64,000 bases of DNA, from the NCBI GenBank assembly GCA_949130495.1, contig OX422216.1:105221967-105285966 (forward strand), read 5' to 3'. Shown piece after piece: positions 57,391-64,000 of this stretch. The notes under the pieces are model-generated. The model was not told the DNA's origin and ran no database searches. It saw only the letters and a program-made list of their open reading frames with translations. Positions within the stretch are counted from its first letter, which is position 1. Each line of letters opens with the position of its first letter. This DNA comes from Sambucus nigra. Lineage: Eukaryota; Streptophyta; Magnoliopsida; Dipsacales; Adoxaceae. The translations under genes were made by a program, and so were the position numbers.

Positions 57391-58599
57391 CTAGAGAAAA
57401 CTTGTCATTTATCGATAATAAATATTCACATATTTTTCTATCTATGATAAATTCCAATTTCTGCTCCATTAACATAGGCGAAAATTTTAAGATTTTTCAG
57501 TACAATCTTCCTAATAGTATTAACTATTTAACTCCCAACTTTAAAATTCTACCAGCCAAAGCTTAACACCAAAATGCATTCTTTCATTCATTAAAGTTAT
57601 GACTTGTAATCATATCCCCAAATACCATTTTTCATATAATGACTACTTTAGTTTAGTTAATAAGTTTCAACATAACAATCCAATAATACTATAACCAAAT
57701 GAGTTCTCAATTCATTCACGCATAGAAACAAGGTTCAAGAAACGTATATATAAAATGGGTTCATATGAATTTCCCATGACTAACCGTGTCCCAACATCAT
57801 CACAATTATTTTGGGTTAAAATCTCATGAGACTAGTCATAATCATATCTCTCATTTCCATTCTCAAAAGAATCATAAGGCAAACTTTTTAAAATTATTAT
57901 CCCATTACCATACTAATCATCTTGTCATTACCACTTCTAAACCATTTACCTCATATACCCATTTCGTAGGTAATATTACTTTTCAGGGATCTCAAGTTTT
58001 AATATAAACCATTACTATCATGGGCATAATTAGGTTCATCTTTCCATTTTTAGATTTCTGATTTATTTTAGATCACTCATAGATTTAAACAATATCTAAA
58101 TCATTTATGTACTAGCTCAAGGTATTCCTACCTTGAATTTACTTCTCAAGTGAAATTACTTTACTAACATTTTCCTGTTTAATTTCTCAAAAATACTCTT
58201 AGCAGATAGTGTGTAATGCCACAACTAAATCCTTCACTATACTCTTTTCCCTTCAATACTTACTGAAAGACTCTAATAACTGAGCCACCACATTCATAGT
58301 GATTATATATCGACAAATGCATAGAATACCTAGAAAGTCATCAATATTAGACCAAAATTAATGAATAGAATACCTTAAAAGTCATCTATGTTAGTCCATA
58401 ATAATAGGCCGCAACCTGAGTGTCCATACACTCAACACAAAATTTGGCAATCATGATATGCGTAAAAATAGCACACCCTAATAAAGTGTAATGATACTCC
58501 CATGTACACAAATCCACATTTTGGCTATAAGAGAAACAGGCCATTTTCAATCTACAAATACTACAACATACCTTAATATCCCCTCAACTGTAATTGTTT
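57391..58599. other. No gene recognised; decayed retroelement interior
   Basis: AT-rich sequence with short frames only. The only support for a retroelement is its place next to the gag-like remnant. Confidence 0.45.
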
Positions 58600-59440
58600 G
58601 CTCATAATGAGCCTGATTTTTAGAAAATCTCATAACACAGTGTCCTTTGTCTCCACATGTATAACAAGCACTTTTAAAATAGCCTTATTTCCTAACTAAC
58701 ACTCGCTCTCCCCATTGGTACCCCTAAACTCGAACTTGAGTAAACTATGTGTCTCCATTGCCCTGCCTCTCGTCATACTCTACTCGGGTCCTCTTGGCAT
58801 AATATTCCTCCTGAGGGTCCTTCTGAGCCTTTAATTCAATACTAACATCACATATCCACATCTTGGTCATGTCTAACACATTCATTTTTCCCTTCTTGGC
58901 TAAACTCTTATCAGACTTTACCTTATATTGCCAAAATATTAATGCAACATTCACCACCAGGTTTCCTAATATAAACTTCCTAATCAACCAATTGAGACCT
59001 CAAATGACGCAATCCTTCTTCTTTTCCTCAGTGTCCACGTCTTCTGGGACAAGTGTAGCTAAATATGTGAACTGTTGATTGTATTCGGTCACGTTACGTG
59101 AACCTTGATCTAAGGTGAGTAACTCACTCTACTCATAGCATACTGAAAATATTTTTCATCAAATTTCGACATAAATTCTCCATTGATAGAGACCACCATT
59201 GTGTCAAATCTCTTAAATAATATGGGTGGATTATCCGTGTGATAACTTGCCCTCAACTCGTCTCTAGCTTCTATGGGAACCTTTTATTGTTCTCTCATCC
59301 TAGTGTTCACCATCAAAACATGCATTAGACTTAAAGTCTAAAGAGATTTCAAATACACAAAGTGTATCAAGGAATGGTAAACGAAAAACTAACATAGATC
59401 TATAACACTCGAGACCTAGGACCAAACTTTGATTCCAACT
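58600..59440 (-). pseudogene. LTR-retrotransposon gag-like remnant
   Basis: On the minus strand a CCHC-type knuckle, CYTCGDKGHCVM (complement of about 58634-58670), with the final cysteine lost, is preceded by about 600 bp of broken, charged gag-like text. Just before it a candidate primer-binding site, TTGGAATCAAAGTTTGG (complement of about 59426-59442), resembles the plant tRNA-Met site TGGTATCAGAGC in part and adjoins an LTR-like end (59451). That order (LTR, primer site, gag) fits a minus-strand LTR retrotransposon. No polymerase is seen to the left. Confidence 0.55.
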
Positions 59441-59450
59441 GTGACACCCC

Positions 59451-59840
59451 GTATAATTTTAATAATTAGGTTGATTAAATTTATTTATTAAAATTATACA
59501 GGTCGTCTAAACAATTAATTATCATCCTTAGAATGTAACAAAAACCAAAGAAAAATGACAAATCAAACTAAAGATGATAACTCCTCAAATACTGCTGACC
59601 TATATCCTGAGAAATGTTCATTGGAGACGTTAACATCAAGTCTAAATATTATAGTGATATAATTGACTTTGGATTATAATACAACTACACATTTTTATCT
59701 TATTTTAGTTAACATCAAGTCTAAGTATTATTAGTAAATACCTGAGATGTATAGAATAATTATTTATGAATATTCTAATGAGCTGAAGAATATGTAATCA
59801 TGGGGTACATGTGGGTCTTGGATTAGATGAATGTGACATC
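59451..59840 (-). mobile_element. LTR-like end facing right, inverted with 61075-61589
   Basis: On the plus strand it begins TGTGACACCCCGTATAATTT. Over at least 180 bp it matches the reverse complement of 61589 leftward (CTAAACAATTAATTATCATC; AACTCCTCAAATACTG; GAGACGTTAACA), with an internal deletion. It adjoins the primer-site-like sequence and gag remnant, so it is best read as the 3' end of the 5' LTR on the minus strand. Confidence 0.65.
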
Positions 59841-59842
59841 CA

Positions 59843-61072
59843 GGATTTTTTTTGGGTAATTGTGTGTGTATATAGTGCCCTAACCAAAAAATTACAATTA
59901 CATGATGGGATACCTCAAAACAAAGAAGCCAAGGGGCGGGCATACCCCCCAAAGCCAATCAACACATAGGAAAAAATGGTGGGGCATACCCCACCAAAGC
60001 CAAACCAACAAAACAACTCCCAACGTATGTAAAATGTCTAAAACTAGGCCAAACATAGACAGAACCCTAGATGGAACTCAAGAAAATAGCTCAATTAATA
60101 AAATACCAACATGGCTAAAAAACGAAGCCCCACAAGGGCAACCTACAAATGGTCTTGAACCAAAATGTCCGACCCATGGAAAATGGATCTCAACCAATGA
60201 AAGCCACAGGCGATCAGAAACCATCAAAACTACCATGAGAGGTGCAAGAAACAAGTGTGATAAATAACAACACCACTGGTATTCTCCGAAATTAACACGA
60301 GCTCAGTGGCTCAACCAAAATGGGCAGACACAAATCGACCAAAGAAACCAAGAAAACAATGGGCATCCCCAAAGAAAATCTCCATGGTCAAAGTACCTAA
60401 CCATAGGAACAACGTTAAGAAACCACCAAACAATGAAGAAGATGAAAACCGCGGAGCAACCAAAACAAATCTGAAATTGGCGCAAGTCTGAATGGGTACA
60501 ACCATCATCCACGCCTAGGCCCAATCGTCCGATCCCTCACTAGGAACTATATCGCTTGATCCCACCATACATAAAAGAAAACCAGCCTTTAACTTGATGT
60601 GAAGTACACTATGGAGATAGAGATCGCACGAATCCTAACTACAATATGGTGAGAGTGGGCAGTAGGAGCATCTGGGTCTCTGGCAAGGCAGCATCGTCAA
60701 GGTCAGAACCAAATTTTGACCTATGTTTCTGACCCGACCCCAACAATAGTAAAGACAGACATGAAGAGAGGTTCCAAACATCATGATCTAATATGAGGCC
60801 CCTTAAGAAGATGGCGACCAAGTGGAATAGAGTATAAAACCAACATCATGAGATCAAATCTAGAGGGGACATACCCATTCTCGAAGATTACTACCAACAC
60901 AAATTTAGTCTGACATGATGTGCACATGGGAGAGTAGAGATTGAAAATGGGAGGGTTCTTCATATAGAATGGGGTGGGGATGATACTAACAAGAGGGAGG
61001 AGTGGGAAGGGGCAGCCGACTAGACAAAGGATGCAAAATCAACCCTAGAGAGAGAACCTCTTAACCATTCAA
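59843..61072 (-). mobile_element. Retroposon with LINE-like 3' end but non-LINE body
   Basis: On the minus strand it ends with TTACCC and an A-run (complement of about 59843-59855), preceded by two LINE-type stems, including the perfect GGTGGGG TATG CCCCACC (complement of 59978-59995). The remaining kilobase shows no LINE ORF1, EN, RT or zf-RVT text on either strand and only short frames (for example 59902-60267 plus, 60524-60303 minus) without recognised domains. GACATCCAGGATT on the left and GACATATTGGATT on the right look like a target duplication. It could be a non-autonomous partner of the LINEs or a LINE-mobilised RNA. Confidence 0.55.
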
Positions 61073-61074
61073 AA

Positions 61075-61589
61075 AAGGACATATTGGATTGTTAGATTGG
61101 GTTAACTTAAAAACAACTAAAATACGAGAAGAATATGTTTATCTGTATTATGTCCCAAAGTCAATTATATTGTTATAGTACTTAGGCTTACTGTTAACGT
61201 CTCATATTAACATTTTCTAGAACATGGGTCACTAATGCATTCTCACCCCTGATTTATACTTAAACTCGTCCCCATTGCTGATTTTTGAAGATGTGATGTT
61301 TACTTTGTTCATGATAATTATACTCGGAAGTGTTAATAGTATGTATTTGAGAAAGTTATTATGTATTAGTGGTTTTTAGGTAGTATATGTTATAACTTGC
61401 GATGTAACCAACTCTTATTAATTATATATCAGTATTTGAGGAGTTCTTACGTCGATCTGTAGTGTGATTTATCACTGTTATTTAGTTTTTATTACATGCT
61501 AAGGATGATAATTAATTGTTTAGATGACCTATATAATTTTAATGAATAGATTTGATCGACCTAATTATTAAAAATATATGAAGTGTCAC
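61075..61589 (+). mobile_element. LTR-like end facing left, inverted with 59451-59840
   Basis: It ends ATATATGAAGTGTCACA at 61589, where it cuts into LINE endonuclease text (NNFPSDGM). CATGC follows as the expected 5-bp duplication, but no partner is seen. The stretch is the reverse-complement sister of 59451-59840. Confidence 0.6.
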
Positions 61590-63130
61590 ACATGCCATCA
61601 GATGGGAAATTATTCAAACAATCCCAATTGAAGAAACAATTATTCTTCACATTTATTAAGTTACTATTTCTAATTTTAATTCCAAGTAAACACACCAAAT
61701 CTAACGTATGATCTCTAATGAGCTTAGTCACTTCTTGTTGTTTGTGAGGGGAATTCAAACCCCTTATATTTCATGAGAATCAGCTTCTACTTTTTCTCTT
61801 AGCCCTTTTCTTTCCCTTCCACTAGAGTTCATAGTGGAGTGGATTTAAATTCACTGCCATAATTCTCAATAGCAATTAAAGCATTAGAAATAGTCATAAT
61901 AGAGGCTTGGATGATGTTCTCAGCCATACCTGAAGTGCCACCTACCTCATTGTTATTATTAGAGCTAGTGTCTTTCATGGATTCTTCTCTAATTTCCACC
62001 ACCTCATGGATTCTTGATGGGCCATTCACTTCCATGACTGTATTTGCCTTACTTCTGGTGGTAGTCTCTTTACCACCGTCCTTATTGTATTTCTTCAAAT
62101 GATTTCCATTGACTCGAGTCCATCCGTATTTTCCAACACTAGCATTGACTTAACTCACCTCGTTACTAGTGTTAGTAGTCTCAAATTGGCCTAGTTGCTT
62201 CTTCGTTCACACATATTTCACTTTGGTACATTTTGAGCTATTGTGGCCAAAGATGAGGCAATGAGAGCAAGCATGAGGAAGGCCTTGATATTTGATCTTA
62301 ACAAAAGTTGTGGTCCCATATTCAAGCAGGTCAATAATGGACTTAGGGTAAGAAGCTTTGGCCTCAATCTCCACACAAATCCTCGCATAACTAATCATCT
62401 TCATGTATTTAGTGATTGTATCAACATATATGGGTATTCCCAGTGCACTTCATATGTAACACACAGACTAGGACTCTTCTAGTAGTGGTTCTAGAGTATT
62501 TAAAGTTTGGTTGTTATTACTTCACGATGATTGGATTTCCAGTAAAATGCCATGTCCTGTTCTTCACCACATCATCTTTACAGGTGGGATTATGAAACTT
62601 AAAAAAGAAAAAACCTTCATCATGAGCAATAACCTGGGATATGCCAAACTTTTCCCATTGCTTATGAGCTATGTTATTAACAAGGGAAAAGGGGAATTTA
62701 CTTCCTAAGAAAAAACCCACACAACTACTTTCCCACTTAGCATATCTAAGTTTGACGACATTTGTTGGGCGTTTTACTTACACCATATCTTCAACACATG
62801 AATGATTTATGGTAGGTAAGTCTGAACTTTGGTTCTCTCTTGTCAGCCACAATAGACCTCCTTGATTTTTTGGTCATGATAGCCTCATCCTTTTCACTAT
62901 GGGACAAAGACATATTGGGGGATGGTGGATCATTTGGCTAGTTAGATTGCTACCAACCGTAACCATATTCCTCTCCAAGTTAGTAGAAGTACGAGTAGAG
63001 ACTGAAGTAGGTGTACCAATTATAAGCTTGGCCAACTTGCGTACACAGTTTTCCACATTGGATACTATTTTTCTACTCACTTACACTACAAGTATCTCTA
63101 AAAATACTAATAATAATCATGGTTATAGCC
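61590..63130 (-). pseudogene. LINE ORF1 and endonuclease start, minus strand, broken
   Basis: Minus strand from about 63130: ORF1 leader text, SRKIVSNVENCVRKLAKL (63080), DUF4283-like core (62720-62517: GFFLGSKFPFSLVNNIAHKQ, GISQVIAHDEGFFFFKFHNP), MKMISYARICVEIEAKASYP and the complete CCHC knuckle CSHCLIFGHNSSKC (62404-62207). A Ser/Thr-rich C-terminal part follows (62098-61829), then the ORF2 start (61758-: LNSPHKQQE-type NSPHKQQEVTKLIRDHTL, NCFFNWDCLNNFPSDGM). It is truncated at 61590 by the LTR-like end. Confidence 0.85.
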
Positions 63131-63154
63131 CTTGATCATAATAAACTCAAATAT

Positions 63155-64000
63155 CAATAAAAGGGGCTACAACCAGTGCAAAACAAAAGGGGAAACAATC
63201 CTAAAGAACAACCTATGGAGAATATCCCCCAAGGGGACATAAGATAAAAGAATGGGCAAAACCCAAACCCCCAGAACCCAAAACCTAATCGAGAATACTA
63301 TCAGAGATTCCACAGTTCATGCATGCCATTCAGTTTTCGAATCTTGTTCTTCCTCTCTCCTATGATATCGCCCTTGCTCTGATCATAACCTCAATTTCTT
63401 TGACAATGGCTTCAGTGTTCTTACTCACCTTTTTCAAATGTCTGGCATTTCTTTCCATCCATAGGCAGTAAATGGTAGTAGAAAATGAGATGTTTCTAAT
63501 ACAGTTAAAAAGGCTAGGACCACTATAATTTGAGATAGCATGAAGCATCTCACTGTCCCAATCCATAGCGTCCCTATACTCCTGATTTCTGAATCTAACC
63601 TCCTTCCACACCTCCTTAGAGACATGACACTCATTGAAGACATGGGCAACGGACTCAACCTCATTTAAATAAAAACAACACATATTATCCTCATAAATGC
63701 CCCACCTAAAGAGCTTATCCTTGGTGTGAATCGCATCACTACAAATCATCCAAAAAATAAAGGCACATTTGGGAATATTAGTCTTATTCCACACGATCTT
63801 ATGCTAGCTAACAGGGGGTGACTAGAAGTAATCTCATCATAGGGCGAACCGATAGAGAACCCCCCATGGTTGGGTATCCAAACCACCTCATCATCAGTAT
63901 CCTGCCTAATTTGGGGAAAATACACATTCCTGATATCCATAAGCTCCCAGGTAACCGCAATAGGCCATCTCCACCAAAAAGAGGTTACATTGTCGTAGAT
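63155..64000 (-). mobile_element. LINE 3' part, minus strand, runs off right edge
   Basis: zf-RVT region: GFSIGSPYDEITSSHPLL (63940-63746), then the 144-codon frame 63794-63360 with NIPKCAFIFWMICSDAIHTK, CCFYLNEVESVAHVFNECHV (first zinc cysteine pair altered, CxxC now CCFY) and YCLWMERNARHLK. The 3' UTR has CCCC TT GGGG near 63223-63232. The left limit, near 63155, is unclear because no clean A-run is visible. Confidence 0.82.

Noticed and set aside
59902..60267. 121-codon open frame on the plus strand
   Set aside because: It opposes the direction of the retroposon, has no recognised domain and is Lys/Pro/Thr-biased by base composition.

Overview
This is a stretch of plant nuclear heterochromatin made almost entirely of mobile DNA. 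The DNA is AT-rich. The coding remnants are plant L1-type LINEs (an ORF1 with a DUF4283-like domain and CCHC knuckle; an ORF2 with AP endonuclease, reverse transcriptase and a C-terminal zf-RVT domain), an endogenous plant pararetrovirus (Caulimoviridae-like), long LTRs beginning TGT and ending ACA, and plant-type Helitrons. Two nuclear gene fragments, a ferredoxin-thioredoxin reductase variable chain and a 3'-5' exonuclease/KH protein, also point to a plant, probably a eudicot. I cannot name the species. I see no intact host gene, tRNA, rRNA or CRISPR array. Every ORF2 and every viral reading frame is broken by stops or frameshifts.

Region by region: 1-2000 holds the 3' end of one LINE and an endonuclease fragment of another. 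2001-22521 is a set of insertions nested like Russian dolls. A LINE (2001-2656 and 19971-22521) is split by a solo LTR (2657-19970, 5-bp target duplication GATAC). That LTR is in turn split by two Helitron insertions (about 4720-8497 and 8525-19008), leaving only 27 bp of LTR between them. The second Helitron has two 5' ends (8525 and 13221) but one recognisable 3' end (19008), and it carries the two captured gene fragments.

22522-36750 starts with an LTR-like sequence and continues as a pararetrovirus on the minus strand: 36750-36264, then 30707-23430. Its parts in transcriptional order are coat-like sequence, CCHC knuckle, protease, reverse transcriptase/RNase H, an unknown downstream ORF, a TATA-containing promoter-like region and a further leader/ORF. 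It is broken by three LINE insertions: a nearly full-length one at 30708-36263 and 5'-truncated ones near 24590-25180 and at 27735-28090.

36752-54121 is a pile of LINEs in both orientations, some inside others, with an LTR fragment at 40925-41916. 54122-56279 is a left-truncated LTR of the same family as the solo LTR. 56280-61589 holds a decayed minus-strand gag-like remnant, a LINE tail, and two LTR-like ends facing each other across an insert whose 3' end looks like a LINE but whose body does not. 61590-64000 is LINE ORF1/endonuclease sequence and another LINE 3' end, both on the minus strand.

The genes do not work together as a pathway. The value of the window is its readable history: insertion order, target duplications, gene capture by Helitrons, and a stem-loop that recurs near the 3' ends of the LINEs.
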